In this document: positions 9,896-19,884 of the stretch, piece after piece
How the letters are laid out: every line of letters starts with the position of its first letter
Numbering within the stretch: the first letter of the stretch is position 1
Assembly: GCF_002953255.1 (NCBI RefSeq)
Contig: NZ_CP026498.1
Span: 5,134,798 to 5,198,797 of the forward strand
DNA: 64,000 nt
DNA from: Streptomyces sp. CB01881
GTDB taxonomy: Bacteria; Actinomycetota; Actinomycetes; Streptomycetales; Streptomycetaceae
Reading direction: 5' to 3'
Position numbers and translations under genes: made by a program
Notes under the pieces: generated by a model
Database searches by the model: none
Told to the model about the DNA's origin: nothing
Seen by the model: only the letters and a program-made list of their open reading frames with translations

Positions 9896-11470
9896 TCACT
9901 CCGCATGCCGCGATCCGATCGCCGGGCCCCGGACGCCCCGGCACCGGCCGCGTCGGCCGATCGGACCGGCCGGTGCGGCGGGCGCCCAGGGCGACGCGCG
10001 GCCCAGCCGCAGCTTGCGCGCGGCGCGCGGCTGCGCGGACGGCCGGCACCCGGCAGGGCGGTCCGCCCGCTGTCGCAGCTGTGCGACCGGGCCGTCGGGC
10101 GGGCCCTCCGCCTGGTCCACCAACCCGTGCGACGGCACGGTGTCCGAGGCCGCGGAGGCAGCGGACCCGGACGGACCTCGGCGGGCCCGCCGGCGTCGGG
10201 ACTTCGAGGGGGCGGGATCGCGCGGTTCGTCGGGGCCCCGGCCCGGACCTCGGTCCGAGCCCTCGTCCGGGCCCTGGTCCTGGCCCCGATCCGGCTCGCC
10301 CGGCGGGCCGCCCCGGGGCTCGTGCTCCGCACCGCGAGCCGCCCCGGGCACCCGGCGGGCTGCCGCCTCCTCCGCCGCCCCGGTACGGCGACGCCGCTCG
10401 GCATCCGCCCTCGCCAGCAGCGAGTCCGGGGAGAGACCGCCGTTCAGCGACTCGTAGAGCAGCTGGGCCAGCAGGTAGGAGGGGTTGAGGCGCAGCGCGT
10501 GGGCGAGCACGACCCGGGCCGTCGCGCTGTCCCCCGCGACCCAGGACACCCAGGCCAGCAGGGTGAGCGGGGGCGGGGCGTAGCCCGTGTAGGGCGGCAC
10601 GCAGCGCCGGGCAAGGAAGCGCCAGAGCCGCTGGGCGGGGGCGAGCTCGGCGGGCCGGGCGTACTCGGCGGCGCGGTCCCGGGTGCGCCGGTCCTGGAGC
10701 GCGACGAGCAGCTGTGCCGTCCGGTGTTCGTCGAGCTCGCGGGCGCCGGCCATGAACTCGGCGACGGCCCGGTCGAGCAGCTCGGTGCCCTGTTCCAGGG
10801 AGAGCACCGGCCCGAGCCCGGCTCCCCTGCCGTCCGTGGCCCGGGCGAGCGCCAGGCGCTGCGCGTCAGCACCGGGCGGGCCGATCGGCGCCAGCCCGGC
10901 GACGATCGCCTTGCGGCTGCCGCGCGGCGCGAGACCGGCGAAGGTGGCCGCCACCGCCGCCGCTCCGGGGCCGGGCGCGTGCCGGATCGGATGACCCGCC
11001 GGATCGCAGCACCCCTCGCGGCGGCAGAGGAAGGACCACCAGCGCCCGGCGGAGACGCAGAGCGACTCCTTCACCGGTACTCCCCTGCTCTCGAAGGCCG
11101 CCCGCAGCTCCGCGGCGAGCGGTCCGAGCCCGTCGAGCACGGGCGGGCCGTGCTCGCCGACGGGGTCCTGGCAGAGGTAGAGGAGCACCTGGGCCGGGCG
11201 GCGGTCCCGCTGCTCGGACAAGCCGACGAGCAGGGCGGCCGTCTCGTCGGCGGCGGCCGCCCACTGCGCCGGCGACTCCGGGATGTCCAGCCGGATCACC
11301 CCGCCCTGGTGGAGCTCCGGCCCCTGGAGACCGACGGCGACGATGCTGTCGTCGGGGAAGAAGCCGAGCAGGTAGGGCAGCAGCTCGGCCATGTCGGCCG
11401 GGCCCCGCATGGTGACCGGCCGGGATCCCGAGGAATGGCCGAAGGGAAGCGTGATGCGTTCGTTGTTCAT
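9896..11470 (-). CDS. DUF4192 domain protein with Arg-rich tail
   Basis: A 524-aa cytoplasmic protein. The N-terminal ~345 residues match the actinobacterial DUF4192 family, recognisable by an early MRGPADMAELLPYLLGFFPDDSIV-like opening (residues about 21-45), a central WWSFLCRREGCC segment and a late PPLTLLAWVSW segment. The function of the family is not established. From about residue 370 the protein becomes low-complexity, rich in Arg, Gly, Asp and Pro. The last ~100 residues look like out-of-frame translation, so the true 3' end may be shorter or frameshifted. The ATG at 11470 has no clear ribosome-binding site. It is divergent from the helicase gene. Confidence 0.75.
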   Translation of the reverse strand: MNNERITLPFGHSSGSRPVTMRGPADMAELLPYLLGFFPDDSIVAVGLQGPELHQGGVIRLDIPESPAQWAAAADETAALLVGLSEQRDRRPAQVLLYLCQDPVGEHGPPVLDGLGPLAAELRAAFESRGVPVKESLCVSAGRWWSFLCRREGCCDPAGHPIRHAPGPGAAAVAATFAGLAPRGSRKAIVAGLAPIGPPGADAQRLALARATDGRGAGLGPVLSLEQGTELLDRAVAEFMAGARELDEHRTAQLLVALQDRRTRDRAAEYARPAELAPAQRLWRFLARRCVPPYTGYAPPPLTLLAWVSWVAGDSATARVVLAHALRLNPSYLLAQLLYESLNGGLSPDSLLARADAERRRRTGAAEEAAARRVPGAARGAEHEPRGGPPGEPDRGQDQGPDEGSDRGPGRGPDEPRDPAPSKSRRRRARRGPSGSAASAASDTVPSHGLVDQAEGPPDGPVAQLRQRADRPAGCRPSAQPRAARKLRLGRASPWAPAAPAGPIGRRGRCRGVRGPAIGSRHAE

Positions 11471-11690
11471 GGCCGGAAGATTGCCGCAATTCGCGAACGC
11501 CTCCGGATTCTTCTTTTTTCCTGTGGATAAACCCCGCCTGTGGATAAAACGTCCCCCGTTCGGGGCGGCCAGGACCACTCTCCCGAGGGATATTTGACGG
11601 CCGTTCAGCGGAAGAGCGGATGAAATGCACCCGGACTCCACCCGCCCGTGCCCGGCCGCCGTTCGCCCTTTGTCGGCACCTCGGGGTTAC

Positions 11691-13955
11691 ATGGACGGCA
11701 TGCAGCAGCCGCAGACCCACACCAGCGCCACCGACGACACCACCACGGCCGGCACCGGCACGGCGGGCACCGCCCCCGGCAGCGCCACGGCCGCCGACCG
11801 TGCCGAGGTCCGGGCGCGGGCCGAGGCCGTCCTGCGCGAGCTCGCCGGGCCCGCCGCCACGCTCCGCGACGACCAGTGGACGGCCATCGAGGCCCTGGTC
11901 GTCGACCACCGGCGGGCCCTCGTGGTGCAGCGCACCGGCTGGGGCAAGTCCGCGGTCTACTTCATCGCCACCGCCCTGCTGCGCGCCCGCGGCGCCGGGC
12001 CGACGGTGATCGTCTCCCCCCTGCTCGCCCTGATGCGCAACCAGGTGGAGTCGGCGGCCAGGGCCGGCATCCACGCCCGCACCATCAACTCGGCCAACAC
12101 CGACGAGTGGGACGCGATCCAGGCCGAGGTCGCGGCCGGGGCCGTGGACATCCTGCTGGTCAGCCCCGAGCGGCTGAACAACCCCGACTTCCGCGACCAG
12201 GTGCTGCCCAAGCTCGCCGCCTCCACCGGCCTCCTGGTGGTCGACGAGGCCCACTGCATCTCCGACTGGGGCCACGACTTCCGCCCCGACTACCGGCGGC
12301 TTCGCACCATGCTCGCCGACCTCTCGCCGGGCGTCCCGGTGCTGGCCACCACCGCCACGGCCAACGCCCGGGTCACCGCCGACGTCGCCGAGCAGCTGGG
12401 CACCGGCACCACCGACGCGCACGCCCTGGTGCTGCGCGGGCCGCTCGACCGTGAGAGCCTCACCCTCGGCGTGCTCGCCCTGCCCGATCCGGCGCACCGC
12501 CTGGCCTGGCTGGCCGACCACCTCGACCGGCTGCCCGGCTCCGGCATCGTCTACACCCTGACGGTCGCCGCCGCCGACGAGGTCACGGCCTTCCTGCGCG
12601 AGCGGGGCTTCGCGGTGGCCTCGTACTCGGGCCGCACCGAGGACGCCGAGCGCCGGACCGCCGAGGCGGACCTGCTGGCCAACCGGGTCAAGGCCCTGGT
12701 CGCCACCTCCGCGCTCGGCATGGGCTTCGACAAGCCCGACCTCGGCTTCGTGGTCCACCTGGGCTCGCCGAGCTCGCCCATCGCCTACTACCAGCAGGTG
12801 GGCCGGGCCGGCCGCGGCGTCGACCGGGCCGAGGTGCTGCTGCTGCCCGGGCGCGAGGACGAGGCGATCTGGCGCTACTTCGCCTCGCTGGCCTTCCCGC
12901 CGGAGGAGCAGGTGCGCCGCACCATCAACGCGCTCACCGAGGCCGGGCGGCCGCTCTCCACCGCCGCCCTCGAGCCCCGGGTGGACCTTCGCCGCGCCCG
13001 GCTGGAGACCATGCTCAAGGTCCTCGACGTGGACGGCGCGGTGCGGCGGGTCAAGGGCGGCTGGACTGCCACCGGGCAGAGCTGGCAGTACGACACCGCC
13101 CGGTACGCCAAGGTCGCGGCCTCCCGCGAGGCCGAGCAGCGGGCCATGCGCGAGTACGCGTCGGGCACCGGATGCCGGATGGAGTTCCTGCGGCGGCAGC
13201 TCGACGACGAGCAGGCCGTGCCGTGCGGCCGCTGCGACAACTGCGCCGGGCCGCTGCACACTCCCGAGGTGTCCGCCGAGGCGATGGACGCGGCCCGGGC
13301 CGCGCTCGGCCGGCCCGGGGTGAGCTTCGAGCCACGCCGGCTCTGGCCCACCGGCATGGACGCGCTGGGCGTGCCGCTCAAGGGCCGCATCCCGGCGGGC
13401 GAGCAGGCCGAGTCCGGCCGGGCCCTCGGCCGGCTGTCCGACATCGGCTGGGGCAACCGGCTGCGCACCCTGCTCGCCGACCAGGCACCCGACGTTCCCG
13501 TCCCCGGCGAGGCGGTGGACGCCCTGGTCGCGGTGCTGGCCGACTGGGCACGCGGCCCTGGCGGCTGGGCCGGGCCCGCGACCACCGAGGGCGCCCGGCT
13601 GGAGCGGCCGGTCGGTGTGGTGACCATGGCCTCGTCCGGCAGGCCACAACTGGTCGGCAGCCTCAGCGCCCGGATCGCCGAGATCGGTCGGCTGCCGCTG
13701 CTCGGGCGGATCGAGTACGCGACCGGACAGCCCCCGCACGGTGCGCGCAGCAACAGCGCCCAGCGGCTGCACTCGCTGGCTGGCGCTCTCGTCCTGCCGC
13801 CGGAGGTGGCGGCCGCGGTGGCCGGGGCGGGCGGGCCGGTGCTGTTGGTGGACGACCTGGTCGACTCCGGGTGGACGGTCACCGTCGCCGCCCGGCTGCT
13901 GCGCAAGGCCGGGGCGAGCGCGGTCCTGCCCCTCGTACTGGCCGTGCAGGGCTGA
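11691..13955 (+). CDS. RecQ-family ATP-dependent DNA helicase with phosphoribosyltransferase-like C-terminus
   Basis: A 754-aa protein. Motif [10 protein letters not shown], motif [22 protein letters not shown] (DEAH box and RecQ aromatic loop), motif III ATTATAN and motif [11 protein letters not shown] define a RecQ-type superfamily 2 helicase (about residues 60-430). A Cys cluster near 500-520, ending CGRCDNC, matches the RecQ zinc-binding subdomain. The C-terminus carries [13 protein letters not shown] near residue 715, the PRPP-binding loop signature of type I phosphoribosyltransferases, so two enzyme-like modules are joined. No obvious SOS box lies upstream. The start is the first plausible ATG; a second is 9 nt later, and neither has a strong ribosome-binding site. 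Confidence 0.88.
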   Translation: MDGMQQPQTHTSATDDTTTAGTGTAGTAPGSATAADRAEVRARAEAVLRELAGPAATLRDDQWTAIEALVVDHRRALVVQRTGWGKSAVYFIATALLRARGAGPTVIVSPLLALMRNQVESAARAGIHARTINSANTDEWDAIQAEVAAGAVDILLVSPERLNNPDFRDQVLPKLAASTGLLVVDEAHCISDWGHDFRPDYRRLRTMLADLSPGVPVLATTATANARVTADVAEQLGTGTTDAHALVLRGPLDRESLTLGVLALPDPAHRLAWLADHLDRLPGSGIVYTLTVAAADEVTAFLRERGFAVASYSGRTEDAERRTAEADLLANRVKALVATSALGMGFDKPDLGFVVHLGSPSSPIAYYQQVGRAGRGVDRAEVLLLPGREDEAIWRYFASLAFPPEEQVRRTINALTEAGRPLSTAALEPRVDLRRARLETMLKVLDVDGAVRRVKGGWTATGQSWQYDTARYAKVAASREAEQRAMREYASGTGCRMEFLRRQLDDEQAVPCGRCDNCAGPLHTPEVSAEAMDAARAALGRPGVSFEPRRLWPTGMDALGVPLKGRIPAGEQAESGRALGRLSDIGWGNRLRTLLADQAPDVPVPGEAVDALVAVLADWARGPGGWAGPATTEGARLERPVGVVTMASSGRPQLVGSLSARIAEIGRLPLLGRIEYATGQPPHGARSNSAQRLHSLAGALVLPPEVAAAVAGAGGPVLLVDDLVDSGWTVTVAARLLRKAGASAVLPLVLAVQG

Positions 13956-14403
13956 GGCACCGGGCCGCAGAGGCGGAGGGCCGACACAACGGGAGGACCG
14001 GCTCGGAGCGGGAGGGCCGGTGGAGGACGGCGGGTCGGTTCAGAGCGGAGGACCTGGAAGGCCCGACAGCAGCCATCACTCGAATGGAGTAACGGAGGTG
14101 ATCGCCGGAACAACCGCGACCGCATGCCGCACCGATCGGGGAAGGAGGGGCGGATGTTGCTCAGGATGCTCCACGGAGGCCTTCGGGCGCCCCGGATCAC
14201 GATCTGGCGCCGCCTGACTGACGCCCGCACGGCGGTGGAATATATCTGGCAGAACGTTGGCTTTCGGGCGCCGTTCATCATTTCATCGTTGCCGCTCCGC
14301 CCCATCTGCCCTGAGAATCGGACCGTACCCGGAAGCCGGTCCGATGGACCAGGCCTTCGGCGTACGCAGGTACCCGCGCGCCCGTGGGTCGGGAAGGAGG
14401 ATC
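13956..14403. other. Intergenic region upstream of the 229-aa hypothetical
   Basis: This 448-bp region has no supportable gene. Around 14230-14290 it is locally A/T-richer than its surroundings, a reasonable place for the promoter of the gene at 14404. AAGGAGG at 14394-14400 is its ribosome-binding site. Confidence 0.35.
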
Positions 14404-15093
14404 GTGATCAACGGTATCGGCCGAGGTCAGTATCCCCTCGCCCGGAGTTCGTCGCCCAGACGGGTGCTCGATCTGGAGGCGTGGACGGCCGCGGGGGTCC
14501 CGTTGCTGCGCGATCCGCGCGAGTTCGTCCTGGAGCTGCACCAGCGCCACCTGCCCCAGCCGGGCACGGTCGTGGTCGGCGTGGTGGACGCGTCGCACCG
14601 GCTGACCGCCTCCGCCTCGTTCGCACCCTGGCCCCACGACACCGACGGCTGGCAGCACCGCAACGCGATCCTTTCGCACCTGCGCCAGGTCACCCCGCAC
14701 GACCTGCGACAGGCCGCCCCGACCCGGACGGCCGTGCTGCTGCGCTGCCGCGAGGGTGCGGCCGGCTGGACGGAGCAGGACGGCGCCTGGATGTGGGCCC
14801 TGCAGGATGCGGCCGTGCTGCACGGGCTGCGCTGCGGTTCGTACATCGCGCTGACCCCGGCGGGCTGGCAGGTCCTCGGCGACGAGCGCGGCGGACGCAA
14901 CCCGAACGCGGGCTCCTGGGCGGACGGGCCGGTCCACACCGTGACGGAGCTGCCGCCCCGGTCGGCCCGGCTCCCCCCGGCGGAGCGGAGCCAGCGTGGC
15001 GACCGGTCGCAGCGCCCCCGGGCGTCCGAGCTCCCGTGGACTCCGGCCCGCGTCACGGCCATCGAGCCGGCCCGGCGCACCGGTACCCGCTGA
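14404..15093 (+). CDS. Conserved streptomycete hypothetical protein
   Basis: A 229-aa protein beginning at GTG 14404 just after AAGGAGG (3-nt gap, closer than usual). Recalled relatives begin with the same NGIGRGxYP and RRVLDLxAWTAAGVPLLRDP segments. The body is a mixed alpha/beta domain with VVVGVVDASHRL, a TRTAVLLRCREG strand and GAWMWALQDAAVLHGLRCG, then a disordered Arg/Pro-rich tail from about 175. I do not recognise a catalytic motif and assign no function. It follows the helicase in the same direction but 448 bp away. Confidence 0.7.
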   Translation: MINGIGRGQYPLARSSSPRRVLDLEAWTAAGVPLLRDPREFVLELHQRHLPQPGTVVVGVVDASHRLTASASFAPWPHDTDGWQHRNAILSHLRQVTPHDLRQAAPTRTAVLLRCREGAAGWTEQDGAWMWALQDAAVLHGLRCGSYIALTPAGWQVLGDERGGRNPNAGSWADGPVHTVTELPPRSARLPPAERSQRGDRSQRPRASELPWTPARVTAIEPARRTGTR

Positions 15094-15326
15094 CGCGACC
15101 CGCACCGGCGACATGGCACGGAGCACCACCGAACGCGGGACACGGTGCGCCGGGAGCAGGACTCGGACCTCCGGGGATCACCTACTCCCACGCACCACCC
15201 CGCGCAACGGCCGACCCTTCACGGCCACCGCGCCGCACACCCCGCGCTCCAGCACCCCGGGCGCCTGTACGCGAACCCTGCACAGGCACCCTGCACGGCC
15301 ACCCGGCGCGGGCCGCACAACGCGAA

Positions 15327-15359
15327 CCGGGCCCGGCGCCTCGGCGGCATCGGGCCCGG
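15327..15359. terminator. Hairpin between convergent genes
   Basis: CCGGGCCCG at 15327-15335 pairs with CGGGCCCGG at 15351-15359 across a 15-nt loop. It lies between convergent genes and could serve both. Confidence 0.4.
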
Positions 15360-15373
15360 ACGGTCCAGGGGTG

Positions 15374-16096
15374 TCAGGCGGGCAGGCGCCCGCTGGTCGG
15401 GCCGGCTGCGGCTGCGGCTGCGGCTGCGGGACCGGCGTCGCCGCAGACCACCAGGAGCGCGGCCGTGTGGCCGAGCGCCTTGGTGTAGGCCTCGGCGGCG
15501 CGGCCGGCCGTACCGCCGTTGACGACCAGCACGACCACCTCGCGGCGGGCCGGACGGGTCAGCGCGGCGTCGGCGTAGAACACGTCCCCGCCCTCGGCGA
15601 GTTGCGCCCAGTAGCGCTCCTCACCGAAGGAGAGCTCGTGCTGCTGCCAGGGGTGCGCCTCGCCGACCGTCAGCACCAGGATGTCGCCCGGCTTGCGCCC
15701 GGCGTCCAGCAGTTGGTCGACCGCCTCGTCCGCGCGGTCCAGGGCCTGTGCCGTGGTGGCGGCGACCAGCTGGACCGCGGGCTGCGGTGCGGCGGGCGCC
15801 GGGCGGCGCGGGCCGGGCTTGGGGATCCGGGCCGTACGCGGCGGCCCCGGACGGTCGGCGCGCGCCGGCGCCGGCCGCGGAGGTGCGGAACGCGGGCCCG
15901 GCACCGGAACCGGTGCGACGACCGACGGTGCGGTAGTGGCGGCCGACGGTGCGGCAGCGGCGGCCGACGGTGCGGTAGTGGTCGAGCTGCCAACGGCAGG
16001 TGTGGGAAGGGCTTGTGCGTCCGACTCACGGGGGAAGGGAACGCCGGGGCCCGGGAGGCTCTTGTGAATCTCCGGCTCCTCGGGGAAGACAGGCAT
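15374..16096 (-). CDS. Conserved hypothetical protein with disordered N-terminus
   Basis: A 240-aa protein. Residues 1-100 are Pro/Ala/Thr-rich and disordered. The folded part starts near residue 105 with LVAATTAQALDRADEAVDQL and runs through GDILVLTVGEAHPWQQHELS, DVFYADAAL and REVVVLVVNGG to about 220. These segments resemble the C-terminal domain of UvrD-like helicases detached from the motor, but no Walker motifs are present. It ends in an alanine stretch. It lies upstream (rightward) of nothing co-oriented except rnhB, 100 bp away, and may be co-transcribed with it. Function unknown. Confidence 0.65.
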   Translation of the reverse strand: MPVFPEEPEIHKSLPGPGVPFPRESDAQALPTPAVGSSTTTAPSAAAAAPSAATTAPSVVAPVPVPGPRSAPPRPAPARADRPGPPRTARIPKPGPRRPAPAAPQPAVQLVAATTAQALDRADEAVDQLLDAGRKPGDILVLTVGEAHPWQQHELSFGEERYWAQLAEGGDVFYADAALTRPARREVVVLVVNGGTAGRAAEAYTKALGHTAALLVVCGDAGPAAAAAAAAGPTSGRLPA

Positions 16097-16196
16097 ACCC
16101 GGATATCTATCAAATGCCGGTCGGGCGCGCACGGGCACCCCACCTATTGGGCACCACGAACCGCCCGCCCCCACCCCGGCAATTCCCGACGGAACG

Positions 16197-16907
16197 TCAG
16201 AAACCGAGCATCAACTGTTCGTCGGCCGATCCGCCCGAACCCGCTCCGCCCGCACCCACGCCGACCCTGTTCCGCTTCAGATGACGCCACTGGGGCAGGC
16301 CGTCCATGTACGCCCAGGAGAGCCGGTGCTGTTCGGTCGGACCGAACTCCTCCAGCGCGGCACGGTGGACCGGCGACGGGTAGCCGGCGTTGTCGGCGAA
16401 GCCGTACTCCGGGTGCGCCTCGCCGAGTTCGGCCATCATGCCGTCGCGGTGCACCTTGGCGAGCACCGAGGCGGCCGAGACGCAGATGCAGGACTGGTCT
16501 CCCTTGATCACCGTGCGCACCCGCCAGGGGCCGCCCAGGTAGTCGTGCTTGCCGTCGAGTATCACCGCGTCCGGCTCCACCGGCAGTGCCTCCAGCGCGC
16601 GGACGGCGGCCAGCCGGAGGGCGGCGGTCATCCCGAGCTCGTCGCACTCCAGAGCCGTGGCATGACCGAGCGCGTACGCGGCCACCCAGTCGGCGAGCAC
16701 CGGGGCGAGCGCCTCACGGCGCAGCTCGGTGAGCAGCTTGGAGTCGGTCAGACCCTCCGGCGGCTTGCGCAGGCCGGTGACGGCGGCACCCACGGTGACC
16801 GGGCCGGCCCAGGCGCCGCGCCCGACCTCGTCGAGACCGACGACGATCTTGGCGCCGGCCCGGCGGAGCGAGCGCTCGACGGAGTGCGTCGGCGGAACGA
16901 TGGGCAT
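16197..16907 (-). CDS. rnhB: Ribonuclease HII
   Basis: A 236-aa enzyme that cleaves the RNA strand of RNA-DNA hybrids and starts removal of single ribonucleotides from DNA. The DEG-type active site [13 protein letters not shown] (about residues 23-35, Asp-Glu pair) is intact, followed by [14 protein letters not shown] (third acidic residue) and [11 protein letters not shown] (fourth). The ATG at 16907 has GAAGGA 8 nt upstream. A short Gly/Ser-rich extension follows the catalytic domain. Length is normal for the family. Confidence 0.95.
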   Translation of the reverse strand: MPIVPPTHSVERSLRRAGAKIVVGLDEVGRGAWAGPVTVGAAVTGLRKPPEGLTDSKLLTELRREALAPVLADWVAAYALGHATALECDELGMTAALRLAAVRALEALPVEPDAVILDGKHDYLGGPWRVRTVIKGDQSCICVSAASVLAKVHRDGMMAELGEAHPEYGFADNAGYPSPVHRAALEEFGPTEQHRLSWAYMDGLPQWRHLKRNRVGVGAGGAGSGGSADEQLMLGF

Positions 16908-17234
16908 CGCGGTGTCCTTCGAGTGGGGCAACCTCCAGCCTAAGCCCCGCCCGGTGCCGCCCCGACCATCCCGTCCCAGCCGTCCCGCCCCGTGCTCCAG
17001 GCCCCCGCAGCCCAGGACCCGACGGCGACGCCGCCGCCCAGAGCCTCACACCCCGGCCCCCGCTCCGGGGCACGCGGGATCCCGGGGCACCCAGGCCCCC
17101 GGCCCTCAAGCCTCGCGGGCACGCAAGGCCGCCAGGACCCCCTGGGCCCTCAGCCCCCTCGGCCCCCTCGGCCCGTCAGCCCCTCAGACCTCAGACCTCA
17201 GGCCCCGGCCCCCGGCTCCCCGCCCCCAGAACCC
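16908..17234. other. Low-complexity intergenic region
   Basis: This 327-bp stretch is C-rich with short simple repeats (for example CCTCAGA units near 17190). Translations are proline-rich and unconvincing. It separates rnhB from the leftward tetR-type gene and shows no clear hairpin. Confidence 0.4.
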
Positions 17235-17981
17235 TCACGCGCGGATCAGCGGCATCATCACCTCGTCAACCAGCTCGGCCGCGAAGTCCGCCCCGATCTC
17301 ACGCCCGCAGACCTTCACCCGGTACATCAGCATCGCCGGGGCCACGTCGGCCACGAGCGAGGTGGCCGCGCCGGGCCGGACGTCGCCGCGCCCGGCGCCC
17401 CGGCGGAGGATGTCCAGAATGGTGCCCTTGGTCGGTTCGATCACCCTCCGCGTGATGAAGTCCTTGAACAGCTCGGCCTGCTCGTGGTCCAGCTCGGACA
17501 TCAGCGCGTGCATCGCGGCGCCCGCCCGGGAGCCCATCGCCGCGGTGAAACCCTCGATGAGCAGCAGGAGTTCACTACGGGCGGACCCGAGGTCCGGGGT
17601 GTCCGAAGGGCGTGGCAGAGTGGAGTCCAGGGCGTCGATGACCAGTTCGACCTTGGATGCCCAACGCCGGTACAGCGCGGCCTTCCCGGTCCGCGCGGCA
17701 CCGGCGACGCCTTCCATCGTCAGCCGCGCGAATCCGCCGGAGGTGAGCTGATCGAGCGTGGCCTCGAAGATGGCCTGCTCAAGTTCCTTCCCCCGGCGGC
17801 GCGCCGGCCGGGAGAGGACCTCGGCGGCCGCCTTGACCGGACAGAGCGCCGCGAGCGCAACCGCCGGGGCGACAGGTGTCGGTTCGGGGGCGACCGGGCG
17901 TTCTCCCGAACGCCCCGCAGTCCGCTCCACGGCCCGGCCGGCCGCCGCGCTCACCGCCTGGCGTCGCACCAACTGATCCAT
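17235..17981 (-). CDS. TetR-family transcriptional regulator
   Basis: A 248-aa repressor. A ~65-residue Ala/Arg/Pro-rich extension precedes the TetR HTH (about 70-120, with LTSGGFARLTMEGVAG and TGKAALYRRWASK). The helical ligand domain follows and ends near the C-terminus with AAELVDEVMMPLI. ATG 17981 has AAGG 9 nt upstream; in-frame GTG and TTG codons lie just before it. It is divergent from the MFS efflux gene across 160 bp holding two matching palindromes, the classic arrangement for drug-responsive control of an exporter. Confidence 0.88.
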   Translation of the reverse strand: MDQLVRRQAVSAAAGRAVERTAGRSGERPVAPEPTPVAPAVALAALCPVKAAAEVLSRPARRRGKELEQAIFEATLDQLTSGGFARLTMEGVAGAARTGKAALYRRWASKVELVIDALDSTLPRPSDTPDLGSARSELLLLIEGFTAAMGSRAGAAMHALMSELDHEQAELFKDFITRRVIEPTKGTILDILRRGAGRGDVRPGAATSLVADVAPAMLMYRVKVCGREIGADFAAELVDEVMMPLIRA

Positions 17982-17997
17982 CGTCACCAACCTTAGG

Positions 17998-18057
17998 GAA
18001 CGCTTGCGTTCACAATCTCGCCCAGGATATCGTCCACATTAGTGAACGATCCCGTTC
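17998..18057. promoter_or_regulatory. Two GAACG...CGTTC operators in the TetR/MFS divergent promoter
   Basis: GAACGC-TT-GCGTTC (17998-18011) and GAACG-ATCC-CGTTC (18044-18057) share the same 5-bp arms with 4-nt spacers, centred 46 bp apart. A possible rightward promoter (TTGCGT at 18004, GATATC at 18026) lies between or overlaps them. They are likely sites for the adjacent TetR protein. Confidence 0.6.
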
Positions 18058-18141
18058 CTTCATAGCCAGCGGGACGCCGTAGGGCTGTGCCGGACCCAGG
18101 GTCCACAGCATACGAAGCAATAGCCAGCAGGGGGCATCAAC

Positions 18142-19659
18142 TTGGCTATCTCCGACACACTCAGCAAGAGCACACCATCGCAAGGTGACCAGGGCCGGCA
18201 CAAGGGCATCACCCTGGCCGTCATCGCGGCCACGCAGCTCATGGTGGTGCTCGACGCCACGATCGTGAACATCGCGTTGCCGCAGATCCGGGACGCGCTG
18301 CACTTCTCCACCACCAACCTGTCGTGGGTGATCAACGCCTACACCCTGACCTTCGGCGGCCTGCTGCTGCTCGGCGGTCGCGCGGGCGACATCCTCGGCC
18401 GCCGCCGGGTGTTCATCGCCGGCACACTGCTGTTCGGCCTGGCCTCGCTGCTGGGCGGCTTCGCGCAGGACGGCGGGATGCTGCTCGCCGCCCGCGCCCT
18501 GCAGGGCATCGGCGGCGCGATCTGTTCGCCGACGGCCTTCGCCCTGATCGCGACCAACTTCGAGGAGGGGCCGGAACGCAACAGGGCGTTCGGCGTCTTC
18601 TCCGCGGTGGCCGGGTCGGGTGCCGCGATCGGCCTGCTGGCCGGCGGCCTGCTCACGGAATACCTGGACTGGCGCTGGGTCTTCTTCGTCAACGTGCCGA
18701 TCGCGGTCCTGATCGCGTTCGCCGCCCCGCGCTACATCGCCGAGTCGGAGCGCCAGGAGGGCCGCTTCGACCTTCCCGGGGCGCTCACCTCGACGCTGGG
18801 CCTGATCGGCCTGGTCTACGGGTTCATCCGGGCCGCCTCGGACGGCTGGACGGACTCCGTGACGCTGGGCTCGTTCGCGGCGGGCGCGCTGCTGCTGTTC
18901 GCGTTCATCGTGATCGAGCGCAGGACCGCCCAGCCGATCACCCCGCTGCACCTGTTCCTCGACCGGAACCGCACCGGCGGCCTGGTGATGATGCTCTGCC
19001 TGGCCGCGGCCATGTTCGGCATCTTCTTCTACATCACGCTGTTCGTGCAGGGTCCGCTCGGCTACAGTCCGCTGCGGGCCGGCGTCGCCTTCCTGCCGAT
19101 CAGCGCCTCGATCATCGTGGCGGCGCAGGTCGCCTCGGCGCTCCAGGCGAAGTACGGCCCCAAGCCCTTCATGGTCACCGGCGCCGTCCTGGTCACCGGC
19201 GGCCTCAGCTGGCTCACCCGGATGAACGCCGACAGCGGCTACGTCGACAGCATTCTCGGCCCCACGGTGATGTTCGGCTTCGGCATGGGTCTGATCTTCG
19301 TCCCGGTCATGCTGCTCGCCGTCGCGGGCGTCTCCACCCGTGACACCGGCGCCGCCTCCGGACTGCTCAACTCGATGCAGCAGATCGGCGGTTCGCTGGG
19401 CCTGTCGATCCTGACCACCGTGTTCGCCCGGTCCTTCGACGACAAGAAGGCCGAGCTGATGGCCGCGGCCCCGAAGAACGTCGTGCCGACCAAGGAACAG
19501 CTGGCGGAGGCCGGTAACCAGATGCTGGCGTACGGCATCTCGCACGCCTTCATCGTGGGTGCGGCGCTCGCGGGTGTCGCCCTGCTGTCGGCCGTGTTCG
19601 TGATCAAGGCCAAGGCTTCCGACCTGCCGTCGGACGCCGCAGGTGTCGCGCTGCACTGA
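18142..19659 (+). CDS. MFS efflux transporter, DHA2 (EmrB/QacA) family
   Basis: A 505-aa inner-membrane protein with about 14 predicted transmembrane segments. The motif C-like VLDATIVNIALP in helix 1 and motif A GGRAGDILGRRRVF between helices 2 and 3 mark the 14-helix drug:H+ antiporter family. The start is probably TTG 18142 with AGGGGG 8 nt upstream; no better in-frame start exists before the first helix. Control by the divergent TetR protein through the two palindromes is likely. The drug is unknown. The stop codon lies in the first unit of an imperfect 18-bp repeat that continues downstream. Confidence 0.92.
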   Translation: MAISDTLSKSTPSQGDQGRHKGITLAVIAATQLMVVLDATIVNIALPQIRDALHFSTTNLSWVINAYTLTFGGLLLLGGRAGDILGRRRVFIAGTLLFGLASLLGGFAQDGGMLLAARALQGIGGAICSPTAFALIATNFEEGPERNRAFGVFSAVAGSGAAIGLLAGGLLTEYLDWRWVFFVNVPIAVLIAFAAPRYIAESERQEGRFDLPGALTSTLGLIGLVYGFIRAASDGWTDSVTLGSFAAGALLLFAFIVIERRTAQPITPLHLFLDRNRTGGLVMMLCLAAAMFGIFFYITLFVQGPLGYSPLRAGVAFLPISASIIVAAQVASALQAKYGPKPFMVTGAVLVTGGLSWLTRMNADSGYVDSILGPTVMFGFGMGLIFVPVMLLAVAGVSTRDTGAASGLLNSMQQIGGSLGLSILTTVFARSFDDKKAELMAAAPKNVVPTKEQLAEAGNQMLAYGISHAFIVGAALAGVALLSAVFVIKAKASDLPSDAAGVALH

Positions 19660-19727
19660 GGCCGGGCACCGCACCGAGGTCAGTCCGTGCACCGAGGCCC
19701 CGAGGCCGTGCACCGAGGCCGGGCGCC
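19653..19727 (+). repeat. Imperfect 18/21-bp tandem repeats spanning the MFS stop codon
   Basis: GCACTGAGGCCGGGC at 19653 contains the stop codon. Related units beginning GCACCGAGG follow at 19671, 19689 and 19710 (steps 18, 18, 21), with TGA changed to CGA. Further degenerate GCCGGGCGCC copies continue to about 19760. Confidence 0.6.
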
Positions 19728-19809
19728 ACGCCGGGGCCAGGCCGGGCGCCAGGCCGGGCAGCGAGTCGGACGCCGTACCGAGGTCGGGCCGTGGAGGCCT
19801 CACCGCGAG

Positions 19810-19843
19810 GGCCGGCCGGGAGCAGCATCGCTCCCGGCCGGCC
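19810..19843 (+). terminator. Strong terminator hairpin after the MFS gene
   Basis: A perfect 14-bp stem (19810-19823 with 19830-19843) and a 6-nt loop, followed by TCGTTT. It lies between convergent genes and may act on both strands. Confidence 0.7.
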
Positions 19844-19884
19844 CGGTCGTTTCCGCGGCGACGGCGAAGTGCCGGCGCCCGACA

